From Candidatus Microthrix parvicella Bio17-1 (GTDB taxonomy: Bacteria > Actinomycetota > Acidimicrobiia > Acidimicrobiales > Microtrichaceae), in contig NZ_AMPG01000002.1 of the NCBI RefSeq assembly GCF_000299415.1, positions 558,001 through 622,000 on the forward strand: 64,000 nt of DNA, in the 5' to 3' direction. The translations under genes were made by a program, and so were the position numbers. Below, in pieces: positions 7,089 to 15,508 of this stretch (within the stretch, counting starts at the first letter, position 1; every line of letters starts with the position of its first letter). The notes beneath the pieces were generated by a model. The model ran no database searches. It had not been told where the DNA came from and saw only the letters and a program-made list of their open reading frames with translations.

Positions 7089-9214
7089 CCACCACCGTGC
7101 CGGGGCAAGCAGCATCGCCACGCACCGACGGTCAGGCGGCAGGTCGACGGACGCGCACCTGGGTGCACGCGAAGGACTCACCAACCGGGTGCCGCTACCT
7201 CGTGCCGCCCCCGCTGGTGGCTGGGGTCGACTGGGTTCCCTCGGGACTGGTTCGCTTTGCAGGACGCGAGCGCGCCGACCGTCAACGGGTGGCCAGCGTC
7301 ACCCACACGGGTGCCTCGCCGGTGGTGTCCCCGCCGATACCCATGCCTCATCCGGAAATGATCGGCCCGGTGGGAGTGCCCGGCGAGATCGGGTCCGAGG
7401 GCGCATCGATGAACGACGTGATCCTCGTCGAAGACGACGGCCCCGCCTTCAGCGATGACTCCGGCGGCAACCAGGACGCGGCGCGTGCCAATGAACCGGT
7501 GGGGGTGCCCGTCGAGGACGACCCGGAGATGGTGGCCGCAGGCGAAAAGGACCTGGTGCGGGCGGCAGCCAACCCGGCGTTGGGCACCGTGTTGTCGCGC
7601 GTCACCGGCGTGCTCCGCTGGGGCGCCATGGCGTATGCCCTGGGCCGCACTGGGCTCGCCGACGCCTACGGCATCGCCAACAACACCCCCAACATCATCT
7701 ACGAGCTGGTGGTGGGCGGCGTGTTGTCCTCCACCCTGGTACCGCTGTTCGTCAACACCCGTCGTCGCACCCGCCGAGGCGAGTTCGATGACGGCGCATC
7801 CGCGATCATCACCGTGTCGTCGCTGGCGCTGCTGGTGCTTTCGGTCGTAGGCGTGTTGGCGGCGCCCTGGGTGGCCAAGGCCTACACCCTGGGCTTGGAG
7901 CCGGGTGCCCGGGCCGCCCAGCTGGAACTGACCGTGCCGCTGATGCGGCTGTTCCTTCCTCAGATCTTCCTCTATGGCATCGTCAGCCTGGCCACGGCGG
8001 TGCTGCACAGCCAGCACAAGCTGTCGATCCCCGCCTACACCCCGATCGCCAACAACCTCGTGGTCACGGTCATGTTCGTGGCCGCCCGCCCGTTGGTGCA
8101 ACGGGTGAGTGAGGGGTCCGGCTCACTGAATGCCCTCCTGCTGGTCCTGGGCATCGGCACCACCCTGGGTGTGGTCGCGCAAGCCTTGCCGCTGATCCCG
8201 CCCATGCGCGACGGCGTGGTGCGGCTGCGCTGGAACCTCGCTCCCACCCACCCGGTGGTCAAGCGCCTGATCCGGCTGTCCGGTTGGACCATGGGCTACG
8301 TGGTGGCAAACCAGGTCTCGCTCTACGTGGTGACCAACCTGGCCAACTCGGGGCCCGAAGGCACGGTGGCCACCTACCAATATGCGTTTGCGTTCTTTCA
8401 ATTGCCCCATGGGCTGATCGCAGTGAGCCTGATGACCGCCGTCCTACCCCGTCTGGCCACCTCGTTCGTCGATGGCGATTTGACCTCCTACCGCGCCAAC
8501 TTTCGCGAGGGTCTCAACGTGTTGTTCACGGTGGTACTGGCCGCCGCAGCGGGTTACGTCGTCGTGGCCCAACTGCTGATCCAAGTGGTGTTTCAACGCG
8601 GCGCCTTCAGCGCGTCGGGCACCGACGAGACCGCCCGCACCCTCATCGCCTTCGCCGTCGGGTTGCCGGCGTTCTCCACCTACCTGTACGCCATTCGGGC
8701 GTTTCACGCCCGCCAGAACACCCGCACCCCGTTCTGGATCAACGTGGGCGAAAACGGGCTCAACATCGTGCTGGCGGTGCTGCTCACCACCCGCACCGCC
8801 TCCGGGCTGGCGGTTGCGTTCAGCGGGGCGTATCTCATCGCTGCGGTCATCAGCGTGCTGGTGCTCAACTTCCAGGTGCGGGACCTGCTCGACCGCAGTC
8901 TGTTCACCATGATGGGCAAGGCGACCGTGGCCGCTGTGGCCACCGTGGCAGGCGCCCTGATCCCCACGCTGCCACCGTTGTCGGCGCTGGACTGGGCGCC
9001 CGCTCAGCTGATCCTGCGCGTGGTGTTTGGGGCGGTCGCGTTCGTCCTGGCGGTCGCCCTGCTGCGCATCGAGGGCCTGGACCGCTACGTGTCGGTGCTT
9101 CGGCGCAAGATCGGGCCGTTCGTACCGAGTGCCGTCGAGCGGTTGCTGGCGCGGACCACCCCTTCAACCCCTGGAGCCTCGGGTAAGCCGGACCAACCGG
9201 ATGGCACCGCCTGA
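7085..9214 (+). CDS. murJ: MurJ, lipid II flippase
   Basis: This MOP-superfamily membrane protein moves lipid II across the cytoplasmic membrane for peptidoglycan synthesis. The conserved core starts near residue 155 (LVRAAANPALGTVLSRVTGV) and contains about 14 transmembrane segments with motifs LADAYGIANNTPNIIYEL and VLSSTLVPLF. The frame opens at GTG 7085, overlapping the previous stop, giving 709 residues. That adds a low-complexity N-terminal extension of about 150 residues absent from ordinary MurJ proteins (about 520-550 residues). An internal ATG at 7409 (MNDVILVEDDG) is an alternative start, leaving an acidic 45-residue extension. The C-terminus is Pro/Ser-rich. Confidence 0.88.
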   Translation: MTTTVPGQAASPRTDGQAAGRRTRTWVHAKDSPTGCRYLVPPPLVAGVDWVPSGLVRFAGRERADRQRVASVTHTGASPVVSPPIPMPHPEMIGPVGVPGEIGSEGASMNDVILVEDDGPAFSDDSGGNQDAARANEPVGVPVEDDPEMVAAGEKDLVRAAANPALGTVLSRVTGVLRWGAMAYALGRTGLADAYGIANNTPNIIYELVVGGVLSSTLVPLFVNTRRRTRRGEFDDGASAIITVSSLALLVLSVVGVLAAPWVAKAYTLGLEPGARAAQLELTVPLMRLFLPQIFLYGIVSLATAVLHSQHKLSIPAYTPIANNLVVTVMFVAARPLVQRVSEGSGSLNALLLVLGIGTTLGVVAQALPLIPPMRDGVVRLRWNLAPTHPVVKRLIRLSGWTMGYVVANQVSLYVVTNLANSGPEGTVATYQYAFAFFQLPHGLIAVSLMTAVLPRLATSFVDGDLTSYRANFREGLNVLFTVVLAAAAGYVVVAQLLIQVVFQRGAFSASGTDETARTLIAFAVGLPAFSTYLYAIRAFHARQNTRTPFWINVGENGLNIVLAVLLTTRTASGLAVAFSGAYLIAAVISVLVLNFQVRDLLDRSLFTMMGKATVAAVATVAGALIPTLPPLSALDWAPAQLILRVVFGAVAFVLAVALLRIEGLDRYVSVLRRKIGPFVPSAVERLLARTTPSTPGASGKPDQPDGTA

Positions 9215-9223
9215 GCCAGGCTC

Positions 9224-9229
9224 TATGCT
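9224..9229 (+). promoter_or_regulatory. -10 element of pspA
   Basis: TATGCT ends seven bases before the GTG at 9237, the spacing expected for a leaderless mRNA. No -35 box is obvious. Confidence 0.5.
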
Positions 9230-9236
9230 CGTCGTC

Positions 9237-10079
9237 GTGTTCAAATCGATCAAGCGCTTCTGGAAGTATCTGACCACCAAGCTGAACATGAGCTTCGATG
9301 CGAATGCTGACCCCAAGGTCCAGCTGGAGCAGGCGATCACCGAGTCTCAGCAGCAACACAAGATGCTGGTGGAGCAGGCGGCGACGGTCGTCGCCAACCA
9401 GAAGCAGACCGAGATGCGCCTTGACACCCGCATGGACGACCTCGAAAAGCTGACAGCCAACGCCCGCCAGGCGGTGCTGATGGCCGATGAGGCCACCCGC
9501 TCGGGCGATACCGCCAAGGCGACCGAGATGACCTCGGCCGCAGAGGCGTTCGCCAACCGACTGATTGCGATCGAGGCCGAGATCGAGCAGCTCAAAGGCA
9601 TGCACCTGCAGGCCACCCAGGCCTCCGATCAGGCCAAGGCCGCCGTGGCACAGAACAGCTCGAAGCTTCAAAAGAAGCTGGCCGAGAAGCAGCAGCTGCT
9701 CAGCCAGCTCGACCAGGCCAAGATGCAGGAATCCATGAACAACGCCATGACCAGCCTGTCGGCCACGGTCGGCGACGACGTGCCCACCTTGGATCAGGTT
9801 CGGGAGAAGATCGAGGGGCGATACGCCAAGGCTCAGGGCGTGTCGGAGCTCCAGGGCCAGTCGGTCGAGTCGAAAATGCTCGAGGTGGAGCAGGCCACCC
9901 GGAACGTGGAGGCCCAGGCTCGGCTTTCCAAGATTCGCAGTCAGTTGGGGCTCGACACCGGTACTGCCGACGCATCCGCGGTCGAAGCGGCACCCGCAGC
10001 CCAGCCCGACGCAGCCCAGCCCTCAGCCACCCAGCCCGATGCTCCCGACACAGGCGAGGCCCAGCCTTCCGCCGGGTAA
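9237..10079 (+). CDS. pspA: PspA/IM30 family membrane-stress protein
   Basis: This 280-residue protein is an ESCRT-III-like PspA/IM30 homologue. It has a short amphipathic N-terminal helix (FKSIKRFWKYLTTKLNMSF), then nearly unbroken coiled coil to about residue 235 (QLEQAITESQQQHKMLVEQA, QNSSKLQKKLAEKQQLLSQL). Family members bind stressed membranes and form rods or spirals. The C-terminus after about residue 240 is a disordered Ala/Pro/Gln tail. GTG 9237 is preferred over ATG 9225 because a TATGCT box would place the transcript start near it and because PspA proteins begin directly with the amphipathic helix. It follows murJ by 22 bases. Confidence 0.82.
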   Translation: MFKSIKRFWKYLTTKLNMSFDANADPKVQLEQAITESQQQHKMLVEQAATVVANQKQTEMRLDTRMDDLEKLTANARQAVLMADEATRSGDTAKATEMTSAAEAFANRLIAIEAEIEQLKGMHLQATQASDQAKAAVAQNSSKLQKKLAEKQQLLSQLDQAKMQESMNNAMTSLSATVGDDVPTLDQVREKIEGRYAKAQGVSELQGQSVESKMLEVEQATRNVEAQARLSKIRSQLGLDTGTADASAVEAAPAAQPDAAQPSATQPDAPDTGEAQPSAG

Positions 10080-10099
10080 ACCTCGCAGACGGACGTCCC

Positions 10100-11203
10100 T
10101 CAGCCCTCGGGGAGCACCACCAGGTCGTCCCGATGGATCGCCACCGGTGACACATCGGCGGGCACCTGCGAACTCCGGCGCCCCGCCACCAGCAGTAGGT
10201 CGCTCGCCGAAATCCGGCTGATTCCCTTCGCAAAGACAGCGCCGTCGGCGTCGGCCACCTCGACCGCATCGCCCTCATCGAACCCGCCGTCCGCCGACAC
10301 GACGCCCGCCGGCAACAGCGACGAACCGCCGGTCAACAAGGCAGCGCGCGCCCCAGCGTCCACCGAGATCCGACCGGCGGCGCCGACGGCGAAGGCGATC
10401 CACACCTTGCGAGCAGGCAGACGTCCTTGGCGCGCTCGCACCGTGGTGCCCACGCCCGGCTCGCCGGTCACCGCGTCGAGGAGTACCCCTGAACGGTCGG
10501 CCTGGGCGATCACGGTGCGCACGCCGGCCCAGGTGGCCATCTTGGCCGCCGCAAGCTTGGAGGTCATTCCGCCGGTGCCGCGGTTGGACCCGGAGTCGCC
10601 CGCAAGCGCCTCCAGTTCACGATCAACCTGCGCAATGTCCTCGATCAACGAAGCGGAAGCGTCCAGCCGGGGGTCTGCGGTCAAGAGACCGGCCTGATCC
10701 GTCAGCAACACCAGCACGTCTGCAGCCAGTGCCTGGGCCAGCAACGCAGCGATGCGGTCGTTGTCGCCAAAGCGAAGCTCATCGTCGGCCAGGGCATCGT
10801 TCTCATTGACGATGGGCAGCACCCCCAGCTCGAGCATGGCCTCAAGGGTGGCACGTGCATGCAAATACTTGTCCCTGGCACCAAAGTCGGTCGGAACCAC
10901 CAGGAGCTGGCCCACCACGGTGTTGTGATGCTTCCCGAATACGGCGCCGTAGCGCTCCATCAGGTGCACCTGGCCCACCGAGGCGACGGCCTGGAGCACG
11001 CGCGGGTCGCGAGGACGCTCGTCGCCGCCGAGGCCCAACGCCGGCAGGCCGGCGGCAACAGCGCCAGAACTGACCAGCACCACCTGATGACCGGCGGCAT
11101 GCACCGCTGCCACCTCCCGCGCCACCGTCTCGATGGCATCGGACCGCAGCCGCCCGGCGTCATCGGTCACCGACGACGTGCCGATCTTTGCGATTACCAA
11201 CAT
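10100..11203 (-). CDS. proB: Glutamate 5-kinase (ProB)
   Basis: ProB catalyses ATP-dependent phosphorylation of glutamate, the first step of proline synthesis. The 367-residue protein has the amino acid kinase domain (VIAKIGTSSVTDD, VLVSSGAVAAG, LGVLPIVNENDALADDELRF, GDNDRIAALLA, GTGGMTSKLAAAKMA) and a C-terminal PUA domain from about residue 270 (ARKVWIAFAVGAAGRISVDA). ATG at 11203 is chosen because it directly precedes the first beta strand; upstream in-frame sequence lies in obgE. It is downstream of obgE on the same strand with a 40-base gap, the usual obgE-proB arrangement; proA is not present here. Confidence 0.95.
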   Translation of the reverse strand: MLVIAKIGTSSVTDDAGRLRSDAIETVAREVAAVHAAGHQVVLVSSGAVAAGLPALGLGGDERPRDPRVLQAVASVGQVHLMERYGAVFGKHHNTVVGQLLVVPTDFGARDKYLHARATLEAMLELGVLPIVNENDALADDELRFGDNDRIAALLAQALAADVLVLLTDQAGLLTADPRLDASASLIEDIAQVDRELEALAGDSGSNRGTGGMTSKLAAAKMATWAGVRTVIAQADRSGVLLDAVTGEPGVGTTVRARQGRLPARKVWIAFAVGAAGRISVDAGARAALLTGGSSLLPAGVVSADGGFDEGDAVEVADADGAVFAKGISRISASDLLLVAGRRSSQVPADVSPVAIHRDDLVVLPEG

Positions 11204-11243
11204 GACAGGTATCGACCCGGCAGGCACCCACGGCGCAGCGCGC

Positions 11244-12515
11244 TCAACGGAGGTCGTCCTCGCCGTACTCAAACGACATGGCGCCAATGTGCACCATGTC
11301 CCCAACCTTGGCACCGGCCTTGCCCAATGCCTTGTTGACCCCAAGCTTGTTCAACCGTCGCTGCGCCTCGGCCAGCGCGTCGGGGTTGGTGAGATCCGAC
11401 AAGGCCACCGCCCGCTGGGCATCCCGACCCACCACGCGGAGCGAACCGTCGATCTCACGTACCACCCGAATGCCCTCGGGCTCGGGGCGATGCACCACGT
11501 AGGCGCTCGGGTCCTCACCGGACTCGCGAGCCTCCTCCACCGCGCGGCGCATGGCGCCGACGAACTGCCTGGTCCCCTGCCCGGTCACCCCCGAGACGGC
11601 CAGCCAGCCCTCGGCCTCGGCCTCGGCTGCCTCCTCCGGCGCCAAATCGGCGCGTGCTGCAACCCGGATTTTGGTTCGATCGAGAAGTTCAGGCCGATAG
11701 TCGAGCAGCTCGCCCAGCAGCACCCGCTCCTGCTCGTGCCGATCGGCCTCATGCATGCGTGCGCCGGGCGGGGCCACGTCGGCCATGATCACCAGCACCC
11801 TGGCCCGCTCGATATGACGGAGAAAGGCGTGGCCCAGGCCCCGACCCTCTGCTGCACCTTCGATCAGGCCAGGGATATCTGCCACGACCATCTCAAACCC
11901 ATCATCGGTGCGAACCACCCCGAGGTTGGGCACCAGGGTGGTAAACGGGTAGTTGGCGATTGTGGGCTTGGCCGCCGAGATTGCCGCGATCAGCGTGGAT
12001 TTGCCCACATTGGGAAACCCGACCAGCGCCACGTCGGCCATCAGTTTCAGCTCGAGGACCAGAAAGCGTTCCTCGGTGTATTCACCTTGCTCGGCAAAGT
12101 CGGGGGCACGGCGCCGGTTGGACAGGAACCGGGCGTTGCCGTGGCCGCCCCTGCCCCCCTCGCCCGCCAGCCACCGGTCACCATGGCCGACCAGGTCGGC
12201 CAGCACCGTGCCATCGCGTTCGCGCACCAGGGTGCCTTCGGGCACCGGCACCAGCAGGTCCTCGCCCGCTGCACCGTGCATGCCCTTACCACCGCCATGG
12301 TTGCCACTGGTGGCCTTTCGGTGCGGATGGTCCCGAAACGCCAACAGCGAGGCCACGTTCCGGTCGGCCACAAACCAGACGTCGCCGCCCTTCCCGCCGT
12401 CCCCGCCGTCCGGGCCCCCTCGGGGCGTATGTGCCTCGCGGCGGAACGCCACCGCACCCGCGCCGCCCTCACCTGCCTTTACGAACACCCCGGTCTCGTC
12501 AACAAAGTTGCTCAC
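11244..12515 (-). CDS. obgE: Obg family GTPase (ObgE/CgtA)
   Basis: This essential GTPase associates with the large ribosomal subunit. The 423-residue protein contains the glycine-rich Obg fold (VKAGEGGAGAVAFRREAHTP, GGDGGKGGDVWFV), then the G domain with P-loop GFPNVGKST, switch region TTLVPNLGV, DIPGLIEGAAEGRGLGHAFL, and the C-terminal OCT domain (FEYGEDDLR end). The GTG at 12515 (VSNFVDETGVFV) is preferred to the TTG further upstream because it matches Obg N-termini and a TACGCT box at 12522-12527 ends six bases before it. Unlike many genomes, rplU-rpmA are not upstream; a divergent GH43-like gene is. Confidence 0.95.
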   Translation of the reverse strand: MSNFVDETGVFVKAGEGGAGAVAFRREAHTPRGGPDGGDGGKGGDVWFVADRNVASLLAFRDHPHRKATSGNHGGGKGMHGAAGEDLLVPVPEGTLVRERDGTVLADLVGHGDRWLAGEGGRGGHGNARFLSNRRRAPDFAEQGEYTEERFLVLELKLMADVALVGFPNVGKSTLIAAISAAKPTIANYPFTTLVPNLGVVRTDDGFEMVVADIPGLIEGAAEGRGLGHAFLRHIERARVLVIMADVAPPGARMHEADRHEQERVLLGELLDYRPELLDRTKIRVAARADLAPEEAAEAEAEGWLAVSGVTGQGTRQFVGAMRRAVEEARESGEDPSAYVVHRPEPEGIRVVREIDGSLRVVGRDAQRAVALSDLTNPDALAEAQRRLNKLGVNKALGKAGAKVGDMVHIGAMSFEYGEDDLR

Positions 12516-12521
12516 CGGGAC

Positions 12522-12527
12522 AGCGTA
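12522..12527 (-). promoter_or_regulatory. -10 element of obgE
   Basis: On the minus strand TACGCT is followed by six bases and the GTG at 12515, predicting a leaderless obgE-proB transcript. Confidence 0.5.
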
Positions 12528-12597
12528 GAAGGCACCCCTCCTTCGGGACGTACCGAGATCCACGTCGGCCCTGCTTCATCTCCCGGACCATGACCGC

Positions 12598-12603
12598 TAG
12601 AAT
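12598..12603 (+). promoter_or_regulatory. -10 element of the GH43-like gene
   Basis: TAGAAT matches the bacterial -10 consensus at five of six positions. It lies 30 bases before the ATG at 12634, so a leader of about 24 bases is expected. It is divergent from the obgE promoter. Confidence 0.4.
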
Positions 12604-12633
12604 CGCATCTCTGCTCGCCGCACGGATGGCGAC

Positions 12634-14181
12634 ATGCCACCACCGACGGCCCCAGGCGGACGTTTCGTGACTCCACCCACCACCTCCACCAGTGACTCCC
12701 CGGTGCGCCCCGCAACCAACGAGGTGGACGTCGACGGTCCCCTTCCGCAGCCCACGGAGCCCACACGTGAGGCCGACGATCTGCCCGCCTCCGACGGCGA
12801 TCCGATCTCCGAGCCGAACAACCCAACGCCCCACAGGCGGCGCATCCCGGCGCTGGTCGCAAGCGTGGTGCTGATCATCGGTGGGGTGGTGGCCATTCGT
12901 GCCTACACCGAGCGGGTTCAAGCCCAGCGCAACGCCGAGGCCAAGCTTGCCACCGCCAGGGACACGATGGCCGAGATGCAGCGACAGACCGCCGAGCTCC
13001 AGGCGGCAGACGCCGAGCTGCGCCAAACCACCGAGGACGCACGCACCACCTCGAAACTGGCCGAGGCCGACTCGGCCGAAGCCCGGGCGGCCCTCGGAGC
13101 GCTGGAGGAGCAACGCCAGGCCCTCCAGCAGCAGATGGTGGCAGCCGACAGCGGCCGCGGCCTCCAAGCCCTGTACAACGGGCGGATGAAGACCTGCATT
13201 GACGGCCTCAACCGGGCGGTCAACCAGATCTCGGTTGGCGATGCTTCGGGCGGCGCCTCCACCCTCGGCACCGTTCAGGACGACTGTGCCGCGGCAGAGG
13301 CCGCCGGACCATCCGCGATGCCCTACGACTTCCCCGACCCGTTCGTGCTCATCGATGGCGCCACCTCCTACGCATATGCGACCAACGCGGGTGGCGGCAA
13401 CGTGCAACTGGCCACCAGCACCGACCAAAAGACTTGGAGGTTCGTCGGTAACGCGCTTCCCAAGCTTCCGAACTGGGTGGAACCCAGTGCCACCTGGGCT
13501 CCTGCGGTGGTCAAGCTGAACGGCAACTACGTCCTCTACTACTCGGCCCGCAAAAAGGGCCAGAACATGCAGTGCGTCTCGGTGGCGGTGGCCAAGACCC
13601 CCAAGGGGCCCTTCGTCGACAGCTCCACCGGGCCGCTCGTTTGTCAGGAGGACCAGGGTGGCAGCATCGACCCCAGCCCGTTCGTCGACCTCGACGGAAC
13701 GCCGTACCTGCTGTACAAGTCCGAGGGCACCCCGGTGGGTCGCTCCGGCGCGCTGTGGAGCCAACAGCTCAACCCGCAGGGCACCGGGTTTGCCGGTTTC
13801 CCCACCCTGTTGCTGACCGGCGACCCGGGTGGCTGGGATCACGGGGTGATCGAGGGACCATCGATGTACCGCGATCAGGAGGGGCGGCTGTGGATGTTCT
13901 ACTCCGGTGCCGGATGGAGTAGCGACCAGTACGCCGTCGGCATCGCCGGCTGCCCAAACGGGCCTGCCCAACCATGCGCACGGGCCAACGCCAAACCCAT
14001 CCTGAAGACCAACGATCGGGTGGTGGGGCCCGGCGGGCTCGAAGCATTCCGGGAAGCCGACGGCACCCCCAAGGTGGTGTTCCACGCCTACCAGCCGGGC
14101 AAGGTGGGCTACCCGAACAACCGGGTGCTGGTGATCGGCACCCTCAAGTTGGACCACGACAGCGTCTCCCTGGATTACTGA
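12634..14181 (+). CDS. Membrane-anchored GH43-like glycoside hydrolase
   Basis: The 515-residue protein has a 70-residue cytoplasmic Pro/Thr/Asp-rich N-terminus, one transmembrane helix (about 74-91, LVASVVLIIGGVVAIRAY), an extracellular coiled coil (about 95-175) and a five-bladed beta-propeller domain (about 225-515). The three acids of GH43 catalysis are all visible: D235 in FPDPFV, D346 in SIDPSPFVDLDG and E407 in VIEGPS. GH43 enzymes cleave arabinose- or xylose-containing glycans. A role in remodelling the organism's own surface polymer is inferred from the membrane anchor. ATG 12634 is the first in-frame start after the -10 box. Confidence 0.82.
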   Translation: MPPPTAPGGRFVTPPTTSTSDSPVRPATNEVDVDGPLPQPTEPTREADDLPASDGDPISEPNNPTPHRRRIPALVASVVLIIGGVVAIRAYTERVQAQRNAEAKLATARDTMAEMQRQTAELQAADAELRQTTEDARTTSKLAEADSAEARAALGALEEQRQALQQQMVAADSGRGLQALYNGRMKTCIDGLNRAVNQISVGDASGGASTLGTVQDDCAAAEAAGPSAMPYDFPDPFVLIDGATSYAYATNAGGGNVQLATSTDQKTWRFVGNALPKLPNWVEPSATWAPAVVKLNGNYVLYYSARKKGQNMQCVSVAVAKTPKGPFVDSSTGPLVCQEDQGGSIDPSPFVDLDGTPYLLYKSEGTPVGRSGALWSQQLNPQGTGFAGFPTLLLTGDPGGWDHGVIEGPSMYRDQEGRLWMFYSGAGWSSDQYAVGIAGCPNGPAQPCARANAKPILKTNDRVVGPGGLEAFREADGTPKVVFHAYQPGKVGYPNNRVLVIGTLKLDHDSVSLDY

Positions 14182-14200
14182 ACAGCGTCGGTGCGATCGT

Positions 14201-14217
14201 GGGCGCCTGAAGCGCCC
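14201..14217 (+). terminator. Short hairpin after the GH43-like gene
   Basis: GGGCGC-CTGAA-GCGCCC forms a 6-bp GC stem with a 5-base loop 20 bases after the stop. No T-run follows, so it is a weak terminator candidate. Confidence 0.3.
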
Positions 14218-14268
14218 GAACGGTGCGGGTGGGCCCTACGACCGAACTTGGTTGTCACTGCAGCTCCC

Positions 14269-14274
14269 TAGGAT
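14269..14274 (+). promoter_or_regulatory. -10 element of the dGTPase-like gene
   Basis: TAGGAT ends seven bases before the ATG at 14282, consistent with a leaderless transcript. Confidence 0.5.
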
Positions 14275-14281
14275 CGGCCCC

Positions 14282-15508
14282 ATGAGCAGAACGTCCCCAC
14301 CGGAACGTCAGACCTCGGTCGCCGACGGCGAACGAACCCGAGCCTGGGCCGCAACGATGGGCGGTCATCAGCTGGCCCCCGGGCATGCCGACGAGCCGGG
14401 CGTGCGCTCGGCTCACGCGGGCGGCACCTTGCGCATCGGCCAGGCCGCGGGTGCGTCTCAGGCATCTGCTCCAGCCAACCGGGATGCCCGCGAACAGGCC
14501 GAGCACGCCTGGATGGCCCCGGGCGCCACCCGATCCGAGGGTGCCGGCCACCGGCGACGACAGGAGGGGCCCGACCCCGAGCGCACCTGCTTCGAGCGCG
14601 ACCGGGACCGCATTCTCCATTCCCCCGCCTTCCGCCGCCTGGCTGGAAAGACCCAGGTGTTCATCTTCCCTGACGATCATCAACGCACCCGCCTGACCCA
14701 TGCCCTCGAAGTGGCCCAGGTTGCTGTGGCCATGGCCACCGCCCTCCGCCTCAACGTGGCGTTGACCGAGGCGATCGCACTGGGTCACGACTGCGGACAC
14801 GGCCCTGGTGGGCATGCGTCAGAGGACGCGCTGGGCCCGTACCTCGACGAGGGCTACGACCACGCGGTGTGGGGCGCCGATGAGGTGCTCACCCCGCTCA
14901 ACCTGTGCACCGAGACGCTTGACGGCATCCGCAACCACAGCTGGTCCCGCCCGCGGCCCGCCACACCCGAGGGTCTCGTGGTCAGCTGGGCTGACCGCAT
15001 CGCCTACACCGCGCACGACTTCGAGGACGCGGTCACCGCCGGCATCGTCGACCACGGCGCCCTGCCACCGCAGGTGGCCGCCTATGGGGACAGCGTGCGG
15101 TCCGGGCAGCTGCGGGCATTTATTGCCGACGTGATCCATGTGGGGCGCACACACGGCGTCGTGGGCATGACCGACGAGGCATCCGGCGCGCTCGCAGCAT
15201 TCCGACGGTTCAACTACGAGAACATCTACCTGCGCCCCGCATCGGTCGTCGCCGCCGACTCCGTGGTCGCGATTTTGTCGGCGCTCGTCGAGTACTACGC
15301 CGACCGACCCGGCACGCTGCCCCCCGACGTGTTGACCGGCCAAGCGGACGGTCCCGTACCCACAGCGGGCTCGACCCAGGCGCTCCGGGCGGCGGTTCGC
15401 TGGGTGGGCGGCATGACCGATCGCTACGCCTGTGCAGAAGCCCTCTCAAAGCTCGGTTGGGACCCGGCCAAGCTTCCGACCGGCGTCGACACCATGGGCC
15501 TCCGCTAG
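14282..15508 (+). CDS. dgt: dGTP triphosphohydrolase-like HD protein
   Basis: This enzyme family hydrolyses dNTPs to nucleoside and triphosphate. The 408-residue protein shows the family entry motif RDRDRILHSPAFRRLAGKTQ, first metal histidine in RTRLTHALEVAQVA, the HD pair in ALGHDCGHGPGGH, and the later ligand aspartate in SWADRIAYTAHDFEDA. The first 95 or so residues are a low-complexity extension not seen in typical bacterial Dgt proteins. ATG 14282 is preferred to the TTG at 14252 because of the -10 box. Its stop codon overlaps that of the convergent dehydrogenase (CTAG, 15505-15508). Nucleotide specificity cannot be told from sequence. Confidence 0.88.
   Translation: MSRTSPPERQTSVADGERTRAWAATMGGHQLAPGHADEPGVRSAHAGGTLRIGQAAGASQASAPANRDAREQAEHAWMAPGATRSEGAGHRRRQEGPDPERTCFERDRDRILHSPAFRRLAGKTQVFIFPDDHQRTRLTHALEVAQVAVAMATALRLNVALTEAIALGHDCGHGPGGHASEDALGPYLDEGYDHAVWGADEVLTPLNLCTETLDGIRNHSWSRPRPATPEGLVVSWADRIAYTAHDFEDAVTAGIVDHGALPPQVAAYGDSVRSGQLRAFIADVIHVGRTHGVVGMTDEASGALAAFRRFNYENIYLRPASVVAADSVVAILSALVEYYADRPGTLPPDVLTGQADGPVPTAGSTQALRAAVRWVGGMTDRYACAEALSKLGWDPAKLPTGVDTMGLR

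Noticed and set aside
9027-9236. Upstream extension of the pspA frame
   Set aside because: It is out-of-frame sequence of murJ and lacks PspA similarity; the -10 box supports GTG 9237.
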